This document shows, one piece after another, positions 1 to 5,568 of a stretch of DNA of 15,584 nucleotides (position 1 is its first letter; every line of letters begins with the position of its first letter). The notes beneath the pieces are model-generated. The model saw only the letters and a program-made list of their open reading frames with translations. It was not told where the DNA came from and made no database searches. Origin of the DNA: Candidatus Magasanikbacteria bacterium RIFCSPHIGHO2_02_FULL_47_14 (GTDB taxonomy: Bacteria > Patescibacteriota > Patescibacteriia > Magasanikbacterales > UBA922). The DNA lies in NCBI GenBank assembly GCA_001784275.1, contig MFQB01000035.1, positions 34,875 to 50,458 of the forward strand. Reading direction: 5' to 3'. The position numbers and the translations under genes are program-made.

Positions 1-176
1 CCCCAGATCCCGGAGACCAGCGGGAACGTGCACAGTGCAGCGATCCACCAGGCCTTCCGGTGCTTGTTGAGGTTATCGTCGACGAACGCCCTCTCGTCGG
101 GCGTGAGCTTGGCGAGAAAGAGTCCGCGCAGGACCGAGTACCGGAGCAAAAAATAGAACGGGTCGATGCGACGCAT
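1..176 (-). CDS. GC-rich small membrane protein, 5' part only (unknown function)
   Basis: I do not recognise this gene. It reads from the ATG at 176-174 leftwards to the window edge with no stop, giving 58 residues. The start is supported by a textbook Shine-Dalgarno AGGAGG about 5 nt upstream and a consensus promoter farther back (234-262). The N-terminus is basic and aromatic (MRRIDPFYFLLRY), a charged stretch follows (KLTPDERAFVDDNLNKHRK), and the visible end (AWWIAALCTFPLVSGIW) looks like the start of a membrane helix. Third codon positions are nearly all G or C, unlike the AT-richer gene that follows, so the segment may be acquired or under different codon selection. Its leader and the intergenic DNA are AT-rich, so the composition change coincides with the coding part. 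The C-terminus and full length cannot be seen. Confidence 0.6.
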   Translation of the reverse strand, partial: MRRIDPFYFLLRYSVLRGLFLAKLTPDERAFVDDNLNKHRKAWWIAALCTFPLVSGIW

Positions 177-233
177 CGTTTTCCTCCTGTGGTTTTGGTT
201 CCGCGTAAGGGGGTAAAAAGAACGAAACAGCTT

Positions 234-262
234 AGTATATAGTATTGAGTAAAGAATGTCAA
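234..262 (-). promoter_or_regulatory. Consensus sigma-70-type promoter of the leftmost GC-rich gene
   Basis: On the minus strand, TTGACA (262-257), a 17-nt spacer and TATACT (239-234) match the vegetative consensus almost perfectly. Transcription would start near 227 and give a leader of about 50 nt that carries AGGAGG ahead of the ATG at 176. It is divergent from the promoter of the TrmB-type gene, in the roughly 200-bp intergenic stretch 177-379. Confidence 0.7.
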
Positions 263-332
263 TATTAATGTCATAAATTTGTCTTTTTACTGTAAGATTT
301 GCTTTATTTAGCAAAAAAATAAATATAAATGT

Positions 333-372
333 TGTCAACAAACTTGACATAAAGTACAAAAACTGCTACCCT
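333..372 (+). promoter_or_regulatory. Promoter of the TrmB-type gene with overlapping inverted repeat
   Basis: TTGACA (344-349), a 17-nt spacer and TACCCT (367-372) form a good promoter. The -10 element ends 7 nt before the ATG at 380, so transcription should begin at or next to the start codon and give a leaderless mRNA. An inverted repeat TGTCAA-N5-TTGACA (333-349) has the -35 hexamer as its right arm, which makes it a candidate operator, possibly for the TrmB-family product itself. The operator role is inference. Confidence 0.6.
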
Positions 373-379
373 GTAACAT

Positions 380-1138
380 ATGGACCTAAAAAAATCTCTT
401 ACCGAACTTGGCCTCTCTGAAACTGAGGCGCTGGTGTACTTAGCCTGCCTTCAGCTTGGCGCCGGATCGGTGCTCCATATCGCGGAAACCGCAAGCCTCA
501 AACGCCCGACCGTGTACCTTATCCTGGAAAACCTGGAACAACAGGGGCTGATCAAAAAAACGCATAAGGGTTCCAAAACACTCTTTCAGGCTGCCTCTCC
601 GCAAAAAATCCTTCACGACACACAAACAAAAGAAAAGTTGGCACGTGAGATCTTGCCATCTTTGCAAGCAATCCATAACCTCGACCCGGAAAAACCAAAC
701 ATCACCATTGCTGACGGTATCGCGGGAGTGCGTCGTACCTACCGAGATATTTTTGCCTACCTTCGCACCCACCCCAACGAAGAGCTCCTCATTTTTGGCG
801 CACTCAAAGATGCGCTAGACTACTTTGAAAAGGAAGTTCTTAACTATTTTTATACCAGTCTTTCGGAATCAAAAAATCCGACCAGGGAGATCGGAAACGA
901 CGACGTTGAAACACGCAGATATTATCGCGAGTCCTTTCGCATTAACCCACGACACCACATCCGACTTATTCGCAACGAGGGCAGGTTTACGCAGTCAGAC
1001 AATATGATCTACGGAAATACACTTGTGTTGTTTTCTTTGCGAAAACAAATTTTTGCCACTCAAATTACTTCGGCTAATATTGTGCAAACATACCGTACGC
1101 TTTTTGAGATGGCGTGGCGTTCTGCAAAAACTATTTGA
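380..1138 (+). CDS. TrmB-family transcriptional regulator
   Basis: The product is a 252-residue DNA-binding regulator of the TrmB type (COG1378). Residues about 8-70 form a winged helix-turn-helix: LGLSETEALVYLACLQLG opens it, the recognition-helix region is KRPTVYLILENLEQQGLI, and a wing (KKTHKGSKTLFQA) follows. A linker (residues about 75-105) leads to a C-terminal domain resembling the PLD-like TrmB effector domain. That domain binds sugars in some archaeal members, but the ligand here is unknown. The start at 380 is chosen because the promoter -10 ends 7 nt upstream and there is no Shine-Dalgarno site, so translation is probably leaderless. The TGA stop abuts the dnaN stop on the other strand with no gap. 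TrmB-type regulators are common in archaea and in Patescibacteria. Regulation of its own promoter is plausible from the inverted repeat over the -35. Confidence 0.8.
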   Translation: MDLKKSLTELGLSETEALVYLACLQLGAGSVLHIAETASLKRPTVYLILENLEQQGLIKKTHKGSKTLFQAASPQKILHDTQTKEKLAREILPSLQAIHNLDPEKPNITIADGIAGVRRTYRDIFAYLRTHPNEELLIFGALKDALDYFEKEVLNYFYTSLSESKNPTREIGNDDVETRRYYRESFRINPRHHIRLIRNEGRFTQSDNMIYGNTLVLFSLRKQIFATQITSANIVQTYRTLFEMAWRSAKTI

Positions 1139-2263
1139 TTATTGTCGTATCGGCATGACGATGTAGAGGTAATCGTCACTTTCTTTTTGTTTAAACACAC
1201 AGGGCGCTTCAGGGCTATTCATTTTTAGCTCCACTTCACCACTGACCATGTGCTGTAAACCATCCAGTACGTACCTGTGATTCAGCAAGATGTTATTCGT
1301 TTCGCCGATAACTTCGATACTATCAAGTACTGACTCATGTTCGCCAGTTTGTGTGCTAATCGAAGAGATCTTTAAGGTTTTTTCTTCTGCGTCTATATTA
1401 AAAGAAACTGCATTAACCCCTGTGGTCGTAAATAAACTGGCAGCCTTGATCATGGTCTGGACCAAGTCAATCGGAGCAACGAGTGTGGTCTGAAATTTTG
1501 CTGGAATAATTTGTGTGTAATCCGGGTACTGTCCGTCCACCAAGCGCGACGTTACCTCAAGTGAGTCATAACGTAAGGCTATCTGATTCTCAGTTACTGA
1601 AAGACGCACCAATTTTTCTTGCTCTTCCTTCGCAGTGCTCAAAAGACGAACAAACTCATACACCGTGCGCGCAGGCACAATACAGGCTGCCTCGTCGTCT
1701 CCCTGATCCACAGAAACCTTACTCTCTGCCAAACGATACGAATCTGTTGCCGCAGTTACCAGACCCTTGTTTCCGTTACTAAAAAAACCAAAGTACACAC
1801 CGGAAAGTTCTGGACGAATATCATTTTTAGCTGCAGAAAACACAACACGTGACAAGGCGTCACGGAAGTGATCAACTGAAATTGAATACGAATGTTGCTG
1901 TTCCACCTCAGGAATCACAGGATACTCTTCTGCAGGCATGCCTTTAATTTTCGTTTTGGACCTCTCGCCGCGAATGTGTACTTCCTGCCCTTCCAGTTCC
2001 ACAGTCACCAACTCTTCCCCAAGTAAAGACACGAAGTCAACGACGGTTTTTGCAGGAACAGTAAACGCTCCTGTCTTGTCCACCTTCGCGCGGACAGATG
2101 CCGTCACTGCAATCTCCAGGTTTGTGCTCACAAGAGCAACGCCTGAGTCTTGTGCCTTTATTAAAATATGGCTGAGAATGGGAAGATTACTCGGTTTTGT
2201 TGCAACTCCTCCCACAAGTTGGAGTCCGCGTAACAGGTTTTCTTTCGTACACGTAAACTTCAT
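1139..2263 (-). CDS. dnaN: DNA polymerase III beta sliding clamp
   Basis: DnaN forms a ring dimer around DNA that tethers the replicative polymerase and recruits repair factors. The 374-residue length is that of a complete clamp with three repeated domains. Family features include the opening MKFTCTKENLLRGLQLVGGVATKPSNLPILSHILI, the domain-2 segment RPELSGVYF, VTAATDSYRLAES, and a C-terminal YIVMPIR typical of the peptide-binding pocket edge. It lies downstream of dnaA on the same strand, the usual dnaA-dnaN order, separated by about 200 nt holding origin-like sequence. No Shine-Dalgarno site is seen before the ATG at 2263-2261. A TATATT on the minus strand near 2342 could be a -10, but I see no convincing -35. 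recF, which often follows dnaN, is absent; a convergent TrmB-type gene takes its place. Confidence 0.96.
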   Translation of the reverse strand: MKFTCTKENLLRGLQLVGGVATKPSNLPILSHILIKAQDSGVALVSTNLEIAVTASVRAKVDKTGAFTVPAKTVVDFVSLLGEELVTVELEGQEVHIRGERSKTKIKGMPAEEYPVIPEVEQQHSYSISVDHFRDALSRVVFSAAKNDIRPELSGVYFGFFSNGNKGLVTAATDSYRLAESKVSVDQGDDEAACIVPARTVYEFVRLLSTAKEEQEKLVRLSVTENQIALRYDSLEVTSRLVDGQYPDYTQIIPAKFQTTLVAPIDLVQTMIKAASLFTTTGVNAVSFNIDAEEKTLKISSISTQTGEHESVLDSIEVIGETNNILLNHRYVLDGLQHMVSGEVELKMNSPEAPCVFKQKESDDYLYIVMPIRQ

Positions 2264-2464
2264 AATATATTTATTTAGTGGATGGTAGTAGGTAAGTGAA
2301 TTGCGGGGATAAGTGGCAGTTACAGAGATAAAACGTGGTCTAATATACTTGGTATAACGTTTTGTGTTGTGTTGACGGAGGTGTGTGTTTTTTATGTGAC
2401 GTTGGTGTGTGTGTTGATAAGTATTTGTTTTTGCACATCTTTTGGTATTTGTTTTGCACAGGTT
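2264..2464. other. oriC: dnaA-dnaN intergenic region with DnaA-box-like sites and AT-rich stretch (candidate unwinding half of oriC)
   Basis: No gene is visible here. Seen on the minus strand are TTATCAACA (2420-2412) and TTATCCCCG (2312-2304), both close to the DnaA box TTATCCACA. Nearer dnaN the plus strand has TAGTAG (2286-2291), followed toward dnaN by a nearly pure A/T stretch (2263-2277). The order box, TAG triplets, AT-rich DNA recalls the basal unwinding system described between dnaA and dnaN in Bacillus subtilis. The rest is G/T-rich on the plus strand with several GTGTGTG runs. The assignment rests on motif matching only. Confidence 0.45.
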
Positions 2465-3841
2465 TTACGGACTGTTTGCGTAAAGTTGTTGTTTGATTAA
2501 CTCCAAGTCCTGTTTTAATTTGAGGTCGTCGTCCACTGAGTTTTCTATTTTTGAATGTGCGTGAATTGCGGTAGTGTGGTCTCTCCCACCGAGCTCTTGT
2601 CCAATCGCCGGGTATGACATCTGAAGTTCCGAACGTAAGAGAAACATAATTATTTGGCGCGGGAAAGAAACTTTTTTTTCTCTGCTTTTCCCCAGTACCT
2701 CTTCTACTGAGATGTCGAAAAACTTCGCAACCACGTTAACAATTTCTCTCGGTGTGATTGACTTGCGCATGCTCTGGCTTTCGAAACTCGCCAAAATAGC
2801 CCGAACGCTCTCCATTGTCGGTTCTGTGCTCTTGAGTTGGTGGAACACAGCAATTTTATTCAATGCGCCCTCGAGTTCTCTAATATTACTTTGGACTGAC
2901 GTTGCGATAAGCTGAAAAATTTCGGGCGCAACACGAAAGTTTTTTTCTTGTGCTTTGGACTGGAGAATCGCAACACGGGTTTCAAGATCAGGGGCGGAGA
3001 TATCCGCAATCATCCCCCACTCAAACCGACTGCGCAACCGATCTTCAAGCGCCGGAATGGCTTTTGGAGGTCGGTCACTTGATAACACTACCTGTTTTCC
3101 TTGCTGGTGCAACTCGTTGAAGGTGTGAAAAAACTCTTCTTGTGTTTGCTCTTTGCCTGCAATAAATTGAATGTCGTCAATGAGTAAGAGGTCAACGTTA
3201 CGGTAGCGGTCCTTAAATTCTTTTCCGCGTCCTTCTTTGACCGCAGCCACAAACTCGTTGGTGAACTTTTCTGAACTGACGTATAAAATTTTAGTGTGAA
3301 TGTTTTTGGCAAGCAAGGCGTGACCGACCGCTTGGAGCAAGTGGGTTTTACCCAAACCAACTCCACCGTAGATAAACAACGGGTTGTATGCCTCGCCCGG
3401 GCGGTCAGAAACAGCCTGGGCTGCAGCATGAGCCAGCTCGTTTCCTTTTCCTACGATAAATGTGCTAAAGGTGTAGCGAGGCTGAAGGCCGAAGTTCGTT
3501 GCCCGCTTTTGTTGGTCAGAGTGTACCGGCGTGTGAACAACTTGGACCGGAGCTTCTTGTTGCATGAGACACTCCTTTTCCTGGATATTTTTGGCGTTTT
3601 CTACCTTATATTCGATTTTTTTCACCGGTTTCCCGGTGACTCGTTCTATCGCCTTAATCAGATCAGAGTGGTACTTTTTTTCCAACCAACTTTTAGTGAA
3701 TGTGTTCGGGACACAGACAACGACCTGGCCGGCGTTATATTCGCCAATGCAAGTACTGCGAAACCAGGTTGTAAAGTTAGCTTTCGAGAGTTTTAACTCA
3801 AATTCGGCCAGGACAGCCTGCCAGATTTCGTAGTTAGTCAT
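2465..3841 (-). CDS. dnaA: Chromosomal replication initiator protein DnaA
   Basis: DnaA is the AAA+ ATPase that binds DnaA boxes at oriC and melts the origin. At 458 residues it has the normal full length and all four domains. Domain I is residues about 1-75, including WFRSTCIGEY. A short variable domain II follows (about 80-115). The AAA+ domain has Walker A GGVGLGKTH (159-167), Walker B LLLIDDIQF (218-226), and the sensor and arginine-finger region LEDRLRSRFEWG (265-276). Domain IV carries the DnaA-box-binding signature GGRDHTTAIHA (418-428) after SYPAIGQEL. The ATG at 3841-3839 has no Shine-Dalgarno site. The gene is divergent from rpmH across a region full of DnaA-box-like sites, so autoregulation by DnaA is likely by analogy with other bacteria. 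Confidence 0.97.
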   Translation of the reverse strand: MTNYEIWQAVLAEFELKLSKANFTTWFRSTCIGEYNAGQVVVCVPNTFTKSWLEKKYHSDLIKAIERVTGKPVKKIEYKVENAKNIQEKECLMQQEAPVQVVHTPVHSDQQKRATNFGLQPRYTFSTFIVGKGNELAHAAAQAVSDRPGEAYNPLFIYGGVGLGKTHLLQAVGHALLAKNIHTKILYVSSEKFTNEFVAAVKEGRGKEFKDRYRNVDLLLIDDIQFIAGKEQTQEEFFHTFNELHQQGKQVVLSSDRPPKAIPALEDRLRSRFEWGMIADISAPDLETRVAILQSKAQEKNFRVAPEIFQLIATSVQSNIRELEGALNKIAVFHQLKSTEPTMESVRAILASFESQSMRKSITPREIVNVVAKFFDISVEEVLGKSREKKVSFPRQIIMFLLRSELQMSYPAIGQELGGRDHTTAIHAHSKIENSVDDDLKLKQDLELIKQQLYANSP

Positions 3842-3886
3842 AACGGTAAGGAGTGGTAAGGCAAGAAAATTAGAGGAACTTTTTCC

Positions 3887-3895
3887 ATTTTATCA
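3887..3895 (-). promoter_or_regulatory. Possible extended -10 promoter of dnaA
   Basis: On the minus strand TGATAAAAT reads as an extended -10 (TGn directly before TAAAAT). No good -35 is seen 17 nt upstream. It would give a leader of about 40 nt before the dnaA ATG. DnaA-box-like sequences start only a few bases upstream, so DnaA binding could interfere with it. The call is weak because it relies on one element. Confidence 0.35.
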
Positions 3896-3898
3896 CAG

Positions 3899-3974
3899 TC
3901 TGGGTAATTGAAAAATTGCTTAATAGAGCAAAAAAGTGGGTAACATGGGGATAAGGTGTGGATAGTGGGGATAA
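3899..3974. other. oriC: Cluster of DnaA-box-like sites between dnaA and rpmH (candidate oriC)
   Basis: On the minus strand three 9-mers lie almost end to end: TTATCCCCA (3974-3966), CTATCCACA (3965-3957) and TTATCCCCA (3954-3946). Weaker matches follow at TTACCCACT (3943-3935) and TTACCCAGA (3907-3899). Compared with TTATCCACA, the first three each differ by one base. All five point the same way, toward dnaA. The stretch between the two weaker boxes is AT-rich. Placement in the rpmH-dnaA gap agrees with the classic bacterial origin location. A GC-skew switch on the whole genome would confirm it. Confidence 0.6.
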
Positions 3975-3998
3975 TTAAAATACCGCGATTTTCATTTC

Positions 3999-4027
3999 TT
4001 GACAAGTGTGTTTTTTTCCTGTATACT
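3999..4027 (+). promoter_or_regulatory. rpmH promoter, consensus sigma-70 type
   Basis: TTGACA (3999-4004), a 17-nt T-rich spacer and TATACT (4022-4027) match the consensus in both hexamers. Transcription should start near 4034 and leave a leader of about 17 nt without a Shine-Dalgarno site before the rpmH ATG at 4051. It lies directly beside the DnaA-box cluster. Confidence 0.8.
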
Positions 4028-4050
4028 AGTTACGTTTTTCATACACAACT

Positions 4051-4227
4051 ATGCCTAAACGAACCTATCAACCAAAGAAGCGAAAACGCTCAAAAACACA
4101 TGGATTCCGAAGACGCATGAAGAGCAAAAAGGGCCGACAAGTCTTGAAAAGACGAAGAGCCAAGGGCCGAAAGCGTTTGACGGTGTCAGATGAGAAAAAA
4201 GGAAAGCGCTTGCGCAAAACCAGATAA
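4051..4227 (+). CDS. rpmH: 50S ribosomal protein L34
   Basis: This short ORF encodes 58 residues of the large-subunit protein L34. The start [20 protein letters not shown] and the central [26 protein letters not shown] are the family hallmark: very basic, KRTYQP near the N-terminus and GFRxRM in the middle. Most L34 proteins have about 44-46 residues; this one carries an extra basic tail ([13 protein letters not shown]). It reads divergently from dnaA, the standard origin neighbourhood, with its own consensus promoter and its own terminator immediately downstream. It can therefore be expressed separately from rnpA. Confidence 0.95.
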   Translation: MPKRTYQPKKRKRSKTHGFRRRMKSKKGRQVLKRRRAKGRKRLTVSDEKKGKRLRKTR

Positions 4228-4231
4228 CACG

Positions 4232-4263
4232 AAATCCCCCCGAAGTAGATCGGGGGGATTTTT
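4232..4263 (+). terminator. Rho-independent terminator after rpmH
   Basis: A perfect 12-bp stem AAATCCCCCCGA (4232-4243) / TCGGGGGGATTT (4250-4261) closes a 6-nt loop and runs into a short T tract. It begins 5 nt after the rpmH stop. The A-C/G-T symmetry means it could act on either strand. Confidence 0.85.
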
Positions 4264-4271
4264 GGTATACT
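4263..4271 (+). promoter_or_regulatory. Extended -10 promoter of rnpA
   Basis: TGGTATACT is an extended -10 (TGn plus a consensus-like TATACT) placed right after the rpmH terminator T tract. No -35 hexamer is evident, as is usual for this promoter class. The -10 ends 9 nt before the rnpA ATG at 4281, so the transcript would be leaderless or nearly so. It would restart transcription after the rpmH terminator. Confidence 0.55.
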
Positions 4272-4280
4272 GAAGTAAAT

Positions 4281-4667
4281 ATGTTGCCCCAAATCAATCG
4301 ACTTACTCGCAAACGAGATTTTGAGATCGTCTTTGAAAACGGTCGGTTTGTGAGTGGCGCATTGGTGCTTGCAAAAGTCTGGCAGCCCAACCTGGAGCAG
4401 TTTCCTAAACGAGGCTACAAGGTAGACGACCTAAAATTTGGCTTTGTTGTGAGCAAAAAAGTAGAAAAACGGGCTGTGTGGCGCAACCGCGTGAAGCGAC
4501 AGATGCGAGAGGTTGTTCGGCTGTTACTAAAGGAAGAACGTATCGAAAGCGGTTATTTGGTAGTGATCGTGGCCAAGTCGGAGATAATTGGACATGAGTA
4601 TAATGATATTGAAAAAGATCTTCTCTCTGTGCTCCAACGAGCACGAGTGTTAAAAAAGAAGGTATGA
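4281..4667 (+). CDS. rnpA: Ribonuclease P protein component
   Basis: This is the protein subunit that helps the RNase P RNA bind pre-tRNA and mature its 5' end. The product has 128 residues. The N-terminus MLPQINRLTRKRDFEIVFENG is typical, FGFVVSKKV follows, and the RNR motif WRNRVKRQMREVVR lies at about 67-80. Compared with common RnpA proteins there is a longer loop at about 35-52 (QPNLEQFPKRGYKVDDLKF) between strands. The gene sits between rpmH and yidD as in most bacteria. The ATG at 4281 follows an extended -10 by 9 nt and has no Shine-Dalgarno site, so initiation may be leaderless. Its TGA stop overlaps the yidD start (ATGA), implying coupled translation. Confidence 0.93.
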   Translation: MLPQINRLTRKRDFEIVFENGRFVSGALVLAKVWQPNLEQFPKRGYKVDDLKFGFVVSKKVEKRAVWRNRVKRQMREVVRLLLKEERIESGYLVVIVAKSEIIGHEYNDIEKDLLSVLQRARVLKKKV

Positions 4668-4936
4668 AGGCTGCGGTTTGCTTTAGGAAACTCACACTTC
4701 TCCCCCGCTATCCGCTGCTGTGGTCTATTCGGGTGTATCAAAAGCTTTTTTCTCCGGATCACAGTATGTGGGCCAAAGTCTTCTTTCCGGACGGCTACTG
4801 TCGCTTCCACCCAACGTGCAGTGAGTACGGCCACCAGGCAGTAAAAAAATATGGGCTGGTTCGGGGTGTATTCAAGACCACATGGAGAATTTTGCGCTGC
4901 AATCCCTGGAGTAATGGAGGGGTTGATAACGTTTGA
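4664..4936 (+). CDS. yidD: Membrane protein insertion efficiency factor YidD
   Basis: YidD is a small membrane-associated protein linked to insertion of membrane proteins by YidC. The 90-residue product has the family core: LWSIRVYQKLFSPDHS, then CRFHPTCSEYGHQAVKKYG with its paired cysteines, and the end motif RCNPWSNGGVDNV. It overlaps rnpA by 4 nt (ATGA), a translational-coupling arrangement. Normally yidC and often jag follow. Here the gene ends at 4936 and the next genes are higBA, so the YidC partner must be elsewhere. The last codons of yidD contain the -35 hexamer of the higBA promoter (TTGACA overlapping the TGA stop). Confidence 0.93.
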   Translation: MKAAVCFRKLTLLPRYPLLWSIRVYQKLFSPDHSMWAKVFFPDGYCRFHPTCSEYGHQAVKKYGLVRGVFKTTWRILRCNPWSNGGVDNV

Positions 4937-4961
4937 CAATATTAACGAGACACGTTACTAT
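4933..4961 (+). promoter_or_regulatory. higBA promoter overlapping the end of yidD
   Basis: TTGACA (4933-4938) spans the yidD stop codon. After a 17-nt spacer comes TACTAT (4956-4961), one base from TATAAT. The -10 ends 7 nt before the higB ATG at 4969, so the transcript would start at the start codon. I see no clear operator palindrome, although HigA-type antitoxins usually repress their own promoter. Confidence 0.65.
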
Positions 4962-4968
4962 AGACAAT

Positions 4969-5250
4969 ATGATTAAAAGCTTTCGGGACGACGAAACCGA
5001 ACAGTTGTTTCGTCTGGAGGGGTCTCGGAGGGTTCCGGCCTCAGTTCAACGGGCTGCTTTAAGAAAGTTACTCATACTTGACGCAGCCACCGACCTAAGA
5101 GATTTGCGAGTCCCACCCGGAAATCACTTAGAAGCGTTACGTGGAAAAAGAAAAGGACAACATAGCGTCCGAGTTAATAAACAGTGGCGAGTTTGTTTTG
5201 TGTGGAAAAACAGCAATGCGTTTGATGTAGAGATCGTAGATTATCACTAA
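4969..5250 (+). CDS. higB: HigB-family toxin (RelE/ParE superfamily mRNA interferase)
   Basis: HigB-type toxins cleave mRNA on the ribosome. The 93-residue product shows the family signature in its second half: LRVPPGNHLEALRGKRKGQHSVRVNKQWRVCFVW, ending in DVEIVDYH. The ATG at 4969 is chosen over an in-frame ATG at 4933 because 4933 is the first base of the promoter -35, and because the product then starts MIKSFRDDETEQLF, matching the normal family N-terminus. The likely mRNA is leaderless. It is followed 5 nt later by a HigA-type antitoxin gene, in the toxin-first order characteristic of hig modules. The pair sits where yidC is usually found, so it is an insertion into the conserved rpmH-rnpA-yidD block. 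Activity is inferred from family only. Confidence 0.9.
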   Translation: MIKSFRDDETEQLFRLEGSRRVPASVQRAALRKLLILDAATDLRDLRVPPGNHLEALRGKRKGQHSVRVNKQWRVCFVWKNSNAFDVEIVDYH

Positions 5251-5255
5251 GTAAT

Positions 5256-5564
5256 ATGAGCAAAATACTTCGGTTTCAGCCGGTTCATCCGGGAGAAGTT
5301 CTCAACGAGGAGTTTTTAAAGCCGCTTGGAGTTACCCAATATCGACTGGCCAAAGACATTGCAGTTCCGGCGCGACGAATTAACGAAATTGTTCATGGTG
5401 AGAGAGCCGTTAGCGCCGACACCGCTCTTCGTTTAGGTCAATACTTCCAAATGTCAGCACAGTTTTGGTTGAATTTGCAGACCCGGTACGACTTGCAGGT
5501 GCAGTCACTAAAATTGGCTAAAATTTTGAAGAGAGACGTCCGAATTTTTGAACACGTTCGTTGA
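5256..5564 (+). CDS. higA: HigA-family antitoxin, XRE-type helix-turn-helix
   Basis: This is the cognate antitoxin, expected to bind HigB and repress the operon. The 102-residue product starts with the family hallmark HPGEVLNEEFLKPLGVTQYRLAKDI, continues through the recognition region VPARRINEIVHGERAVSADTALRLGQYF, and ends its conserved core in FWLNLQTRYDLQV. The helix-turn-helix covers about residues 25-65. It lies 5 nt downstream of higB without an obvious Shine-Dalgarno site, so translation is probably coupled. Its TGA stop lies 4 nt from the stop of the convergent permease gene. I see no terminator in the gap. Confidence 0.92.
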   Translation: MSKILRFQPVHPGEVLNEEFLKPLGVTQYRLAKDIAVPARRINEIVHGERAVSADTALRLGQYFQMSAQFWLNLQTRYDLQVQSLKLAKILKRDVRIFEHVR

Positions 5565-5568
5565 CCTC

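Noticed and set aside
60..242. 60-codon plus-strand frame at the left edge
   Set aside because: It is antisense to the GC-rich gene that has a promoter and AGGAGG, has no ribosome-binding site of its own, and runs through the AT-rich leader.
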